The translations under genes and the position numbers were made by a program. Shown one piece after another: positions 18,299 through 26,744 of a stretch of DNA of 64,000 nucleotides. The stretch spans positions 5,022,001-5,086,000 of the forward strand of contig NZ_CP115300.1 in NCBI RefSeq assembly GCF_027625935.1. The letters run 5' to 3'. Position 1 is the first letter of the stretch, and each line of letters begins with the position of its first letter. The DNA is from Streptomyces camelliae (GTDB lineage: Bacteria; Actinomycetota; Actinomycetes; Streptomycetales; Streptomycetaceae). The notes beneath the pieces are model-generated. The model ran no database searches, was not told where the DNA came from, and saw only the letters and a list, made by a program, of their open reading frames with translations.

Positions 18299-18306
18299 AC
18301 GATACT
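18299..18306. promoter_or_regulatory. Shared bidirectional -10 element
   Basis: ACGATACT contains GATACT on the plus strand (18301-18306) and TATCGT on the minus strand (18304-18299). Each lies exactly 7 nt from a GTG start (18314 plus, 18291 minus), so one overlapping -10 may drive two divergent leaderless mRNAs. Confidence 0.5.
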
Positions 18307-18313
18307 GGCGTGC

Positions 18314-18991
18314 GTGAATCGGCTCATGCGAATCAGACGGGGCCTGAGGAGGGCGCGGGAGCGAGTCCGGGCGTGGATCCGCAGCGCGCCCGGCACCTAT
18401 GTGTGGCTGGTGGTCCTGTTCGTCACGACCGTCGCGCTGCACCACATGTCGCCGGACTTCGAGCAGCACTTCCTGCGGCAGCGGTCGACCAACATCCACG
18501 AGCTGTCGCGCAACCCGGTGCGGGTGCTGGTGGCGAGCGCGATGTGGATCGACAGCGGCAAATGGATCCCGTACGCCTTCCTCTACACGGTGTTCCACGC
18601 GCCGGCCGAGCGGTGGCTGGGCACGGCCCGCTGGCTCGCGGTGTGCGCGCTGGCGCACGTCCTCGCGACGCTGATCAGCGAGGGCGCCCTGCTGAAGGCG
18701 ATCCGCGACGGCATCGCCCCGCACTCGGCGGTCAACACCCTGGACATCGGGGTGAGTTACGCGCTGGCCGGGGTCATCGCGGTCCTCACCTACCGCATCG
18801 CGCCGCCCTGGCGGTACGCGTACCTCCTGGCGGTGCTGATCATCTTCAGCCTGCCGCTGACCGCGGGCCGGACCTTCACCGATCTCGGTCATTTCGTCTC
18901 GGTGCTGATCGGGCTGGCCTGCTATCCACTGGTCAGAGGGCGCGGAAAAGCATGGAATCCGAAGGAGACACTGGCCGCCATGAGGGATTAA
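18314..18991 (+). CDS. Rhomboid-like membrane protein
   Basis: The 225-residue product has about six membrane segments. The putative catalytic Ser sits in DIGVSYALAG (rhomboid GxS motif) and the His in DLGHFVSVLIG, so the Ser-His dyad of rhomboid intramembrane proteases appears retained. The flanking Gly of the classical GxSG is replaced by Tyr. The N-terminus is a basic amphipathic helix (RRGLRRARERVRAW). GTG 18314 is supported by GATACT 7 nt upstream; ATG 18326 is the alternative. Whether it is a protease or an inactive relative cannot be settled from sequence alone. The next gene begins 9 bp after the stop. Confidence 0.78.
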   Translation: MNRLMRIRRGLRRARERVRAWIRSAPGTYVWLVVLFVTTVALHHMSPDFEQHFLRQRSTNIHELSRNPVRVLVASAMWIDSGKWIPYAFLYTVFHAPAERWLGTARWLAVCALAHVLATLISEGALLKAIRDGIAPHSAVNTLDIGVSYALAGVIAVLTYRIAPPWRYAYLLAVLIIFSLPLTAGRTFTDLGHFVSVLIGLACYPLVRGRGKAWNPKETLAAMRD

Positions 18992-19000
18992 CGTCCCGCC

Positions 19001-20422
19001 ATGAGCAGCTCGGCAAGCAGAGTCGGCCATGGTGTCGTCAATGGCGGGATCTCCTTCTGGTACGCGGACGACGGCCTCCCGGCGGCGGTGCGCGAGCCGT
19101 TGTCCGGTGACGCCTCGGCCGACATCGTGATCGTCGGCGGCGGATACACAGGCCTGTGGACGGCGTACTACCTCAAGAAGGCGGCGCCGTTCTTGAGGAT
19201 CACCGTCCTGGAGCAGAAGTTCTGCGGCTACGGCGCCTCGGGCCGCAACGGCGGCTGGCTGTACAACGGCATCGCGGGCCGCGACCGGTACGCCCGGCTG
19301 CACGGCCGGGAGGCCGCCGTACGCCTCCAGAAGGCCATGAACGACACCGTCGCCGAGGTGATCGCGGTGGCGGCGGCGGAGGGCATCGAGGCGGACATCC
19401 ACCGGGGCGGAGTCCTGGAAGTGGCCACCACGCCGGCCCAGTTGACCCGGCTGAAGGCCTTCCACGAGCACGAGCTGTCGTACGGCGAGAAGGACCGGGA
19501 GCTGTACGGCGCCCGGGAGACGGCCGAGCGGATCCGGGTCGCGGACGCGGTCGGCTCGACGTGGACCCCGCACGGGGCGCGCCTGCACCCGGTGAAGCTG
19601 GTGAAGGGCCTGGCCGCGGCGGTCGAAGCCCTCGGGGTGACGATCCACGAGTCGACGCCGGTGACGGAGATCCGCCCCAAGCACGCGGTGACCCCGTACG
19701 GCACGGTCCGCGCGCCGTACATCCTGCGCTGCACGGAGGGCTTCACGGCGTCCCTGAAGGGCCAGAAGCGCACCTGGCTCCCCATGAACTCCTCGATGAT
19801 CGCGACCGAGCCGCTGACCGAGGAGCAGTGGGCGGCGGTCGGCTGGGAGGGCCGCGAGACCCTGGGCGACATGGCGCACGCGTACATGTACGCGCAGCGC
19901 ACGGCCGACGGCCGGATCGCACTGGGCGGGCGCGGAATCCCGTACCGCTTCGGCTCGCGCACGGACAACGACGGCCGCACCCAGCAGGCGACGACAGAGG
20001 CGTTGACGGAGATCCTGACCCGCTTCTTCCCGTCCCTGACCGGGGTACGGGTGCAGCATGCCTGGTCGGGCGTCCTGGGCGTCCCCCGCGACTGGTGCGC
20101 GACGGTGTCGCTGGACCGCTCGACGGGCCTCGGCTGGGCGGGCGGCTACGTGGGCTCCGGCGTCGCGACGACCAACCTGGCCGCCCGCACCCTGCGCGAC
20201 CTGGTCCAGCAGGACTCCGGTCAGGCCGGCCGCACCGACCTCACGGACCTGCCCTGGGTGCAGCACAAGGTCCGCAAGTGGGAACCGGAACCCTTCCGCT
20301 GGCTGGGCGTCCACGGCATGTACGCCACGTACCGGGCCGCCGACGAACGCGAACGCCTCCGGCCCGGTGCGGAGTCCTCGCGGTTGGCGAAGCTCGCGGA
20401 CCGGGTGGCGGGGCGGCACTGA
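19001..20422 (+). CDS. FAD-dependent amine/amino-acid oxidoreductase (DAO family)
   Basis: The 473-residue product has the Rossmann FAD-binding motif IVIVGGGYTGLWTAYYL near residue 43, followed by GYGASGRNGGW, typical of the DAO superfamily (GabB/PuuB-like gamma-glutamylputrescine or glycine oxidases). Near the C-terminus LGWAGGYVGSGVATTNLAARTL binds FAD pyrophosphate. Start ATG 19001 has TAACGT 6 nt upstream, overlapping the stop codon of the rhomboid gene, so a separate leaderless transcript is likely. It is followed by a diamine-acetyltransferase-like gene, which may hint at polyamine catabolism, but this is inference. Confidence 0.85.
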   Translation: MSSSASRVGHGVVNGGISFWYADDGLPAAVREPLSGDASADIVIVGGGYTGLWTAYYLKKAAPFLRITVLEQKFCGYGASGRNGGWLYNGIAGRDRYARLHGREAAVRLQKAMNDTVAEVIAVAAAEGIEADIHRGGVLEVATTPAQLTRLKAFHEHELSYGEKDRELYGARETAERIRVADAVGSTWTPHGARLHPVKLVKGLAAAVEALGVTIHESTPVTEIRPKHAVTPYGTVRAPYILRCTEGFTASLKGQKRTWLPMNSSMIATEPLTEEQWAAVGWEGRETLGDMAHAYMYAQRTADGRIALGGRGIPYRFGSRTDNDGRTQQATTEALTEILTRFFPSLTGVRVQHAWSGVLGVPRDWCATVSLDRSTGLGWAGGYVGSGVATTNLAARTLRDLVQQDSGQAGRTDLTDLPWVQHKVRKWEPEPFRWLGVHGMYATYRAADERERLRPGAESSRLAKLADRVAGRH

Positions 20423-20446
20423 GCGCCGCCGGGTTAGCCTCGGCTC

Positions 20447-20926
20447 ATGATTCGCGCCGCGACCCCCGCCGACGTCCCCGTCATCCACGCCCTGATCCGT
20501 GAACTCGCCGAGTACGAGAAGGCGTTGGAGGAGGCGCGGGCGAGTGAGGAGCAGCTGCGGGAGGCGCTGTTCGGGGAGCGGCCGGCCGCGTTCGCGCACA
20601 TGGCGGTGGACGACGGGAGCGGCGAGCCGGTCGGCTTCGCGCTGTGGTTCCTGAACTTCTCCACCTGGCGCGGGGTGCACGGCATCTACCTGGAGGACCT
20701 GTACGTCCGCCCGGCCGCCCGCGGCGCCGGCCACGGCCGCGCCCTGCTGGCCGAGCTGGCGCGGATCTGCGTGGAGCGAGGCTACGGCCGCCTGGAGTGG
20801 TCGGTGCTGAACTGGAACGCGCCCGCGATCGGCTTCTACGAGTCCCTGGGCGCCCGCCCGCAGGACGAGTGGACGGTGTACCGGCTGACGGAGGGGGCGC
20901 TGGCCGAGCTGGGGGCGCAGGAGTAG
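20447..20926 (+). CDS. GNAT acetyltransferase, diamine/thialysine-type
   Basis: The 159-residue product is a single GNAT domain with the acetyl-CoA loop RGAGHGRALL. The motifs NFSTWRGVHGIYLEDLYV and LNWNAPAIGFYESLGA resemble spermidine/spermine and thialysine N-acetyltransferases (SSAT-like). ATG 20447 has TAGCCT 6 nt upstream, suggesting a leaderless start. It lies 24 bp after the FAD oxidoreductase, so the pair could jointly handle diamines. Substrate assignment is tentative. Confidence 0.85.
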   Translation: MIRAATPADVPVIHALIRELAEYEKALEEARASEEQLREALFGERPAAFAHMAVDDGSGEPVGFALWFLNFSTWRGVHGIYLEDLYVRPAARGAGHGRALLAELARICVERGYGRLEWSVLNWNAPAIGFYESLGARPQDEWTVYRLTEGALAELGAQE

Positions 20927-20989
20927 GCGCGGGCCGGCCCCCACCGGGCGCCTTGCGTGCGGGATGTTCGGCCGCCGCGGAGCTCGCCG

Positions 20990-21614
20990 TCACGCGCTCC
21001 AGTAGGCCTTGACACGGTGCGCCTGCGCCTGTCCCTGGCGGTGGCCCGCCACGGCTGCGTCCTCGCGCGTTGCGGGATCCATGGAGTTGTCGCCGAAGGC
21101 ACGGCGGGACTCTTCGTCCGGTTCGATGACGAGCGCCCGCTCCAGCACCGCCTCTTCCCGTGCGATCGGTCCCTGGAGGTTGGGCGTCGGCCGCAGGACG
21201 ACCACACGGCGCACATCGTCGACGAGGTCGCAGTGGGTCGCGCTGGCCACGCCCGCATCGACGTACTGCTCCCCTGCGGCCTCGACCACGGGCCACACCC
21301 CCGGGACGGCGCTTGAGGCCCGCAGCGCCGTGGTCAGGGGTATCCCGTCCTCTGTCCGGGCGTGGTCAGCTTCCGGTACGCCTCCTTCAAGCAGCCTTTC
21401 CCTGCCCGGCGCAGCAGCGTCGCGGCCGTCGCCCCCGCAGAGGTGCCCACCGTGATGTCGGCGTCAGCAAGGGACACACCGGTCTCCTGCACAGCATGGA
21501 GAAACCGATCAACCACGCCATGCCGGCAGCACCACCACCGCCCACGGACGGGGGCAGGCGCGCGAAACCATCGGGGACGACTTCGCCGACTTCACCGAAT
21601 CGCGGGAGCGGCAA
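20990..21614 (-). pseudogene. Broken patatin-like phospholipase gene
   Basis: On the minus strand three patatin pieces are scattered over different frames. GGGGAAGMAWLIGF (oxyanion loop, near 21540-21500) is in one frame. LHAVQETGVSLADADITVGTSAGATAATLL, with the GxSxG nucleophile elbow, is in a second. EDGIPLTTALRASSAVPGVWPVVEAAGEQYVDAGV, with the DGG-like catalytic Asp changed to DAG, is in a third (from about 21350). A frameshift near 21490 and a deletion of roughly 100 codons plus frameshift near 21340-21360 inactivate it. This fills most of the gap between the acetyltransferase and the next gene. Confidence 0.75.
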
Positions 21615-21690
21615 CGCTGGAAGAGCTCACCGGGTACGGCACTGCACTGGCTGCATGCGCAGGCACCTCCGTGTGCGAGGATCCCTGGCC

Positions 21691-22095
21691 GTGATCTCCG
21701 TTGAGCAAGTGATCAACCGGGCCGGAGACGAAGGCGTGATGCCTTTGCTCACCCTGGACGAGTTCTTCGCCGGCAACGACGACGAGGGATGCATCGCACC
21801 GAACCAGTGGGGCTACGGCCGTCCTCCTCTCGCGGATCTGGCCGAACGCCTGCGCGTCATCGAGCAGCGCGCGGGCGTTGCGTGGGTGCGGGTTCAACTG
21901 CACCCGGAGACACTGGAGATGGAGGAACTCACCGCAGAGGCCATCGCCATCTGCGCCACGGCGGACGAGGCCACCTGCGCCGCGTGGATCGAAGGGTTCG
22001 AGGCCAGTGGGGTGATCCCGGATCTGGTGGACGACTACCAGGACATCCCGGACGTACCGCACGGTGCGGCTGTGTGGTCCGTGGTGTGGGATTAG
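21691..22095 (+). CDS. Conserved acidic protein of unknown function
   Basis: The 134-residue protein is strongly acidic (EELTAEAIAICATADEATCAAWIEGFEASGVIPDLVDDYQDIPDVP) and has no signal or membrane segment. I do not recognise a domain. Size and acidity resemble small immunity or DNA-mimic proteins, but nothing confirms that. GTG 21691 is the most plausible start: upstream codons in the same frame belong to the degenerate patatin region. GAGG lies 10 nt upstream, a weak ribosome site. It lies beside a decayed gene, so this may be an accessory spot. Confidence 0.5.
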   Translation: MISVEQVINRAGDEGVMPLLTLDEFFAGNDDEGCIAPNQWGYGRPPLADLAERLRVIEQRAGVAWVRVQLHPETLEMEELTAEAIAICATADEATCAAWIEGFEASGVIPDLVDDYQDIPDVPHGAAVWSVVWD

Positions 22096-22113
22096 GGCCG
22101 ACGGCAGCCGAGC

Positions 22114-23631
22114 TCAGCGCACCGACTCCCGCGCCGGTGTCCCCGTCCGTGCCGCGTGCTTCGGGGCCTTCGCCGTGACCAGCACGGCGGCGGTCAGGGC
22201 GGCCAGGAGCATCACCCCGGCTGCCACCCAGATCGCGACCGTGTAGCCGTGGACCACGCCCGCCGGGACCACCGTGGGCTTTGCCGCGGGGCTGTGCAGG
22301 TGGGCGGTGATGTAGGCGGCGGCGCTGCTGGTGGCGATGGTGTTGAGCAGGGCCGTACCGATCGAACCACCCACCTGCTGGCAGGTGTTCACCGTCGCGG
22401 AGGTGACCCCCGAGTCGCGTGGGGCCACGCCTGCCGTCGCCGTGGCGAAGATCGGCATGAAGGTCAGGCCCATACCCAGGCCCATCAGGAGCAGCGCGGG
22501 CAGGATTTCGCCGGCGTAGGAGGAGTGGGGGGTCATCCGGGTCAGCAGAAGGAGGCCGGAGCTGGCCAGCAGGGTGCCCGGGACCATGAGGGTGCGGGGC
22601 GGCACGTGGTGCAGCAGGCGTGCGGAGATCTGGGTGGAGGCGGTGACGATCGCGGCGGTCAGGGGGAGGAAGGCGAGGCCCGCCTTGAGGGGCGAGTAGC
22701 CGAGGATGACCTGGAGGTAGTAGGTCATGAACAGGAACAGGCCGAACATGCCGACGACCGCGAGCATCATCGTCAGGAAGCAGCCCGCGCGGGTGCGGTC
22801 GCGCAGGATGTGCAGGGGGAGCAGGGGGCTCGGCGCCTTTGTCTGCCAGAAGATGAAGAGTGTGAGCAGGAGGATTCCGGCTGCGAGGAGGGACAGGACC
22901 AGGGGGGCGGTCCAGCCGCGCGGCTGCGCCTCGCTGCATCCGTAGACGATCGCCACCAGCCCGCCGCAGCCCAGCAGCACGCCGGGGATGTCGAGGCGGG
23001 CCTCGCGGTGGCCGGGGCGGTCGTGGAGAAGGGTGACGGCGCCCAGGACCGCGACGACGGCGATGGGGACGTTGACGTACAGGCACCAGCGCCAGTTCAG
23101 GTACTCGGTGAGCACTCCGCCCACGATGAACCCGATCGCCGAACCGCTGCCCGCGAGCGCGCCGTACACCCCGAAGGCCTTGCCGCGTTCGCGCGGGCCG
23201 GTGAACGTCGTGGTCAGCAGGGACAGTGCGGAGGGCGCGAGGACGGCGGCGCAGACGCCCTGGAGCGCGCGGGCGCCGAAGAGCATGCCGGAGCTGGTGG
23301 AGGCGCCGCCGAGCGCGGAGACGGCGGCGAAGCCGACGAGCCCGATGACGAAGGTGCGTTTACGGCCGACGAGGTCGGCGATCCGGCCGCCGAGCAGGAG
23401 CAGCCCGCCGAAGCCGAGGGAGTAGGCGGTGATCACCCACTGCCGGTTGCCGTCGGAGATGTGCAGGGCGTGCTGGGCTGAGGGGAGCGCGATGTTCACG
23501 ATCGTCGCGTCCAGGACCACCATCAGCTGGGCGAGCGCGATGACGACCAGGGCCCACCAGCGGTGCGCGTCGGCTCCGCCGTCCGGGGCCGTCCCGGGAG
23601 CCCCTGCTTCACCCGTTCGGCCGATACTCAC
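22114..23631 (-). CDS. MFS multidrug exporter, DHA2 (EmrB/QacA) family, 14 TM
   Basis: The 505-residue product has about 14 hydrophobic helices. DHA2 motifs are present: LDATIVNIALPSAQ (D1) in TM1, GGRIADLVGRKRT (motif A) in the loop after TM2, and GSAIGFIVGGVLTEYLNWRW (motif C, the antiporter signature) in TM5. It should export lipophilic drugs by proton antiport. No adjacent TetR or MarR regulator gene is present. GTG 23631 gives a cytoplasmic lead of about 20 residues before TM1. Confidence 0.9.
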   Translation of the reverse strand: MSIGRTGEAGAPGTAPDGGADAHRWWALVVIALAQLMVVLDATIVNIALPSAQHALHISDGNRQWVITAYSLGFGGLLLLGGRIADLVGRKRTFVIGLVGFAAVSALGGASTSSGMLFGARALQGVCAAVLAPSALSLLTTTFTGPRERGKAFGVYGALAGSGSAIGFIVGGVLTEYLNWRWCLYVNVPIAVVAVLGAVTLLHDRPGHREARLDIPGVLLGCGGLVAIVYGCSEAQPRGWTAPLVLSLLAAGILLLTLFIFWQTKAPSPLLPLHILRDRTRAGCFLTMMLAVVGMFGLFLFMTYYLQVILGYSPLKAGLAFLPLTAAIVTASTQISARLLHHVPPRTLMVPGTLLASSGLLLLTRMTPHSSYAGEILPALLLMGLGMGLTFMPIFATATAGVAPRDSGVTSATVNTCQQVGGSIGTALLNTIATSSAAAYITAHLHSPAAKPTVVPAGVVHGYTVAIWVAAGVMLLAALTAAVLVTAKAPKHAARTGTPARESVR

Positions 23632-23726
23632 CCCGTCAGAAGACCATGAATCGGGGCGTATCGCATCCGGGCCGGTCTTCTGGGTGTTTTCCCTGGTCAG
23701 GGCGATTGTCAGTGGCGGGGTGCAGC

Positions 23727-24443
23727 ATGGGGGGCATGGCGAGGAGAGCGACGGGTGAGGGCGGGAGCCGGGCGAGCGGGAGCCAAGGGAGCCGGGTGAA
23801 GGGCGCGCGGCGGCCGGAGCTGCGGCTGCCGCCGCTGACCCCGTGGGCCGAGGGCGAGCTGGAGCCGGACGGGGACTACGACGGGCTGGAGTTCCGGGAC
23901 GCGGACCTGAGCGGGCAGGACGGCACGGGCGCCCGGTTCATGGACTGCGCGCTGACGGCCTGCGGACTGGACGGTACGGCGCTGGGCCGGGCCAGAGTGC
24001 TGGACTCGGTGCTGACCGGTCCGCGCGGGGTCGGCACGCATCTCGCCGAGTCCACGTTCCGGGATGTCGAGCTGATCGACGCGCGCCTCGGCGGCACCCA
24101 GCTGCACGGCGCAGTGCTGGAGCGGGTCGTGATCCGCGGCGGCAAGATCGACTATCTCAATCTGCGCGAGGCCAGACTCAAGGACGTCGTCTTCGAGTCC
24201 TGCGTCCTGGTCGAGCCGGACTTCGCGGGCGCGAGCCTGGAGCGGGTGGAGTTCGTCGACTGCGCGCTGAAGGGAGCCGACTTCGGCAGCGCGACGCTGA
24301 AGGACGTCGACCTGCGTGGCGCCGCTCCGCTGGAGATCGTCCGCGGCCTGGACCGGCTGTCCGGGGCGGTGATCAGCACCGGGCAACTGCTGGATCTGGC
24401 ACCGGTGCTGGCCGTGGAGCTGGGGATCAGAGTGGCGGACTGA
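23727..24443 (+). CDS. Pentapeptide-repeat protein
   Basis: The 238-residue product consists largely of A(D/N)LXX-type pentapeptide repeats from about residue 50 to 215 (FRDADLSGQDGTGARFMDCAL, LREARLKDVVFESC, LKGADFGSATLKDVDLRGA). It would form a right-handed quadrilateral beta helix. Some relatives mimic DNA and protect gyrase from quinolones; most have no known role. ATG 23727 has GGGG about 6 nt upstream; ATG 23736 is nearly as likely. It is divergent from the drug exporter. Confidence 0.85.
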   Translation: MGGMARRATGEGGSRASGSQGSRVKGARRPELRLPPLTPWAEGELEPDGDYDGLEFRDADLSGQDGTGARFMDCALTACGLDGTALGRARVLDSVLTGPRGVGTHLAESTFRDVELIDARLGGTQLHGAVLERVVIRGGKIDYLNLREARLKDVVFESCVLVEPDFAGASLERVEFVDCALKGADFGSATLKDVDLRGAAPLEIVRGLDRLSGAVISTGQLLDLAPVLAVELGIRVAD

Positions 24444-24459
24444 CAGCCGGCTTTCGAGG

Positions 24460-24960
24460 TCAGGGCACGCGGGGGAAGCGGGCCTGGAGGGTCCAGATCG
24501 CCGGGTTCTCCGCCAGGTCCTCGTGGAGGTCGGTGAGGTCGGCGATCAGATCGTGCAGGAAGTCGCGGGCCTCGCGGCGCAGTTCGGTGTGCGAGAAGGT
24601 GAGCGGCGCCTCCTCGGCCGGCATCCAGTCGGCCTCGACGTCCACCCAGCCGAAGCGGCGCTCGAACAGCATCCGGTCGGTGGACTCGGTGAAGTCCAGC
24701 TCCGCCTGCTGCGGCCGGGCGGCGCGCGAGCCCATCGGATCCCGGTCCAGCTGCTCCACGATGTCGCACAGCGCCCACGCGAAGTCCAACACCGGCACCC
24801 ATCCCCAGGCTGTGGACAGCTCCCGGTCGGTCTTGGTGTCCGCGAGGTAGACGTCGCCGCAGAACAGGTCGTGGCGCAGCGCGTGGACGTCCGCGCGACG
24901 GTAGTCGGTCTGCGGCGGGTCGGGGAAGCGGTTGGAGAGGGCGTAGCCGATGTCGAGCAC
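24460..24960 (-). CDS. Conserved protein of unknown function
   Basis: The 166-residue cytoplasmic protein (MLDIGYALSNRFPDPPQTDYRRADVHAL...) is rich in acidic and aromatic residues, with WGWVPVLDFAWALCDIVEQL in the middle. No catalytic motif is recognised. It looks like a streptomycete conserved hypothetical. It converges on the pentapeptide gene 17 bp away. GTG 24960 has CACCAT 6 nt upstream, a weak leaderless-type -10. Its upstream region is the 22-bp tandem repeat shared with the divergent M1 peptidase gene. Confidence 0.65.
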   Translation of the reverse strand: MLDIGYALSNRFPDPPQTDYRRADVHALRHDLFCGDVYLADTKTDRELSTAWGWVPVLDFAWALCDIVEQLDRDPMGSRAARPQQAELDFTESTDRMLFERRFGWVDVEADWMPAEEAPLTFSHTELRREARDFLHDLIADLTDLHEDLAENPAIWTLQARFPRVP

Positions 24961-24999
24961 GCACCGATGGTGTCACGAGGCGCGGAGAGTCCCAGCGCG

Positions 25000-25133
25000 C
25001 CTCTGGATTCCGGGCCCCATAACTCTCGATCCCGACCCCCGAGACTCTTGATCCCGACCCCCGAGACTCTTGATACGGGGGGCCCGCAACTCTTGATCCC
25101 GGCCCCCCTAACTCTTGATTTCGGCTCCCCATA
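25000..25133. repeat. 22-bp tandem repeat, six units, in a divergent promoter region
   Basis: Units start at 25000, 25022, 25044, 25066, 25089 and 25111 (period 22, once 23). The consensus is ACTCTTGATCCCGACCCCC plus three variable bases. The outer units are degenerate. The array occupies most of the 204-bp gap between two divergent genes. The 22-bp period is close to two DNA turns, so every unit would present the same face. Confidence 0.9.
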
Positions 25134-25164
25134 AGTAAGACCGGCGCCCCCTAGGATCGCCCTC

Positions 25165-26571
25165 GTGCCCCGATCCGTACGCCTCGCCGTGGCCGCCCCG
25201 ACCATCGCGGCCCTGCTCACGTTCAGCCTCGCCCTCACCGGCACGGCGTGCGACGGCGGTGTGCACGGCACCCCGGGCGGCTCCGGCGTACACGACCCGT
25301 ACTTCCCGAAGGCCGGCAACGGTGGCTATCACGTGGAGCACTACGCCCTCACCCTCGACTACACCCCGTCCGGCCACCGGCTCACCGGTACGGCGGTGAT
25401 CACCGCCCGCGCCACCCAGGACCTGTCCGCCTTCGACCTCGACCTCGACGGGCTGCACGTCGACGCGGTCACCGTCGAGGGCAAGGACGCGCTGTTCAGC
25501 CGGGCCGGGCAGGAGCTGACCGTCCGCCCGCACGACGACCTGAACGCGGGCGAGACGTTCCGCACGACCGTCCGCTACTCGGGCGTCCCGCACACCCTCA
25601 CCGACCCCGACGGCTCCAAGGAGGGCTGGCTGCCCACCGCCGACGGCGCGCTCGGGCTCGGCGAACCGGTCGGCTCGATGGCGTGGTACCCGGGCAATCA
25701 CCACCCCTCCGACAAGGCGACCTACGACATCACCGTCACCGTCCCCCAGGGCCTCCAGGCCGTCTCCAACGGCGTGCTGACCGGGCAGAGCACCCACGGC
25801 GGCCGGACGACCTTCCACTGGCACACCGCCCAGCCGATGGCGAGCTACGTGACCACGGTCGCCATCGGCCACTTCACCCTCGCCCGCACCACCGGCCCGC
25901 ACGGGCTGCCGATCCTCACCGCCGTCGACCCGGACGTGGCGAAGGACAGTGCGGACGTGCTGGCCCAGCTGCCCGACATCATCAAGTGGGAGGAGGGCGT
26001 CTTCGGCCCGTTCCCCTTCTCCTCCGCCGGTGCGATCGTCGCCGCGCCGGGCTCCTCCGGGTACGCCCTGGAGACCCAGGACCGGCCCACCTTTCCCGGC
26101 GCCCCGGACGTCGGCACGGTCGTGCACGAACTCTCCCACCAGTGGTACGGCAACTGCGTCACCCCCAAGTCCTGGCAGGACATGTGGCTCAACGAGGGCT
26201 TCGCCACCTACGCCCAGTGGCTGTGGCAGGAGGACCACGGCGGTGACAGCGCCCAGAAGATCTTCACCGACCTCTACGACGGAGACGACGACTCGATCTG
26301 GGCCTACCCGCCCGCGAAGCCGTCCGGCGCCGCCCACATCTCCGACAGCCCCGTCTACGAGCGCGGCGCGATGGTCCTGCACAAGATCCGCCAGAAGATC
26401 GGCGACAAGGCCTTCTTCGCCTTCCTGCGCAGCTGGCCCGCCGACCACCGCTACGGCTACGCCGACACCGCCGACTTCACCGCCTACGTGGAGAAACGGT
26501 TCCCGGACCAGGACTTCACCGAGATCTGGAAGGACTGGCTGTACGGCGACGGCAAACCGTCCCACGCCTGA
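25165..26571 (+). CDS. Exported M1 family zinc metallopeptidase
   Basis: The 468-residue product contains the gluzincin site HELSHQWYGN, followed 18 residues later by NEGFATY (catalytic His, Glu, His and third ligand Glu). Upstream is a substrate-binding GSSGYALETQ stretch in place of the usual GAMEN. It lacks the large C-terminal domain of PepN and is nearer to short secreted M1 enzymes. An N-terminal signal ends in ALTGTACDGG, a weak lipobox, so it is likely a lipoprotein or secreted. GTG 25165 has TAGGAT exactly 7 nt upstream, a leaderless arrangement. Confidence 0.9.
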   Translation: MPRSVRLAVAAPTIAALLTFSLALTGTACDGGVHGTPGGSGVHDPYFPKAGNGGYHVEHYALTLDYTPSGHRLTGTAVITARATQDLSAFDLDLDGLHVDAVTVEGKDALFSRAGQELTVRPHDDLNAGETFRTTVRYSGVPHTLTDPDGSKEGWLPTADGALGLGEPVGSMAWYPGNHHPSDKATYDITVTVPQGLQAVSNGVLTGQSTHGGRTTFHWHTAQPMASYVTTVAIGHFTLARTTGPHGLPILTAVDPDVAKDSADVLAQLPDIIKWEEGVFGPFPFSSAGAIVAAPGSSGYALETQDRPTFPGAPDVGTVVHELSHQWYGNCVTPKSWQDMWLNEGFATYAQWLWQEDHGGDSAQKIFTDLYDGDDDSIWAYPPAKPSGAAHISDSPVYERGAMVLHKIRQKIGDKAFFAFLRSWPADHRYGYADTADFTAYVEKRFPDQDFTEIWKDWLYGDGKPSHA

Positions 26572-26626
26572 ACGACCGGCACCGGGGCGGGCAACGTATC
26601 GCCGGGGACGGCACACGTCTTCGCCT

Positions 26627-26677
26627 TTTTCCGTCCAGGACGGTCTTCTGTCCAGGGCAGTTTTCCGTCCAGGACGG
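26627..26677. repeat. Three 17-bp repeats, each a small hairpin, between convergent genes
   Basis: CCGTCCAGGACGG at 26631-26643 and 26665-26677 flanks CTGTCCAGGGCAG at 26648-26660. Each is an inverted repeat around a central A, preceded by TTTT or TCTT, with exact 17-bp spacing. It may act as a multi-hairpin bidirectional terminator for the M1 peptidase and TerD genes. Confidence 0.8.
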
Positions 26678-26744
26678 CAAAAGCCCCGGGCAGCGGGCCG
26701 TGGCCGGCCGCCACCCGGGGTTCCGCGCTCAGCGCGGCGGACTG

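Noticed and set aside
25000..25133. CRISPR array
   Set aside because: Units are contiguous with a 22-bp period and no unique spacers, and there are no cas genes.
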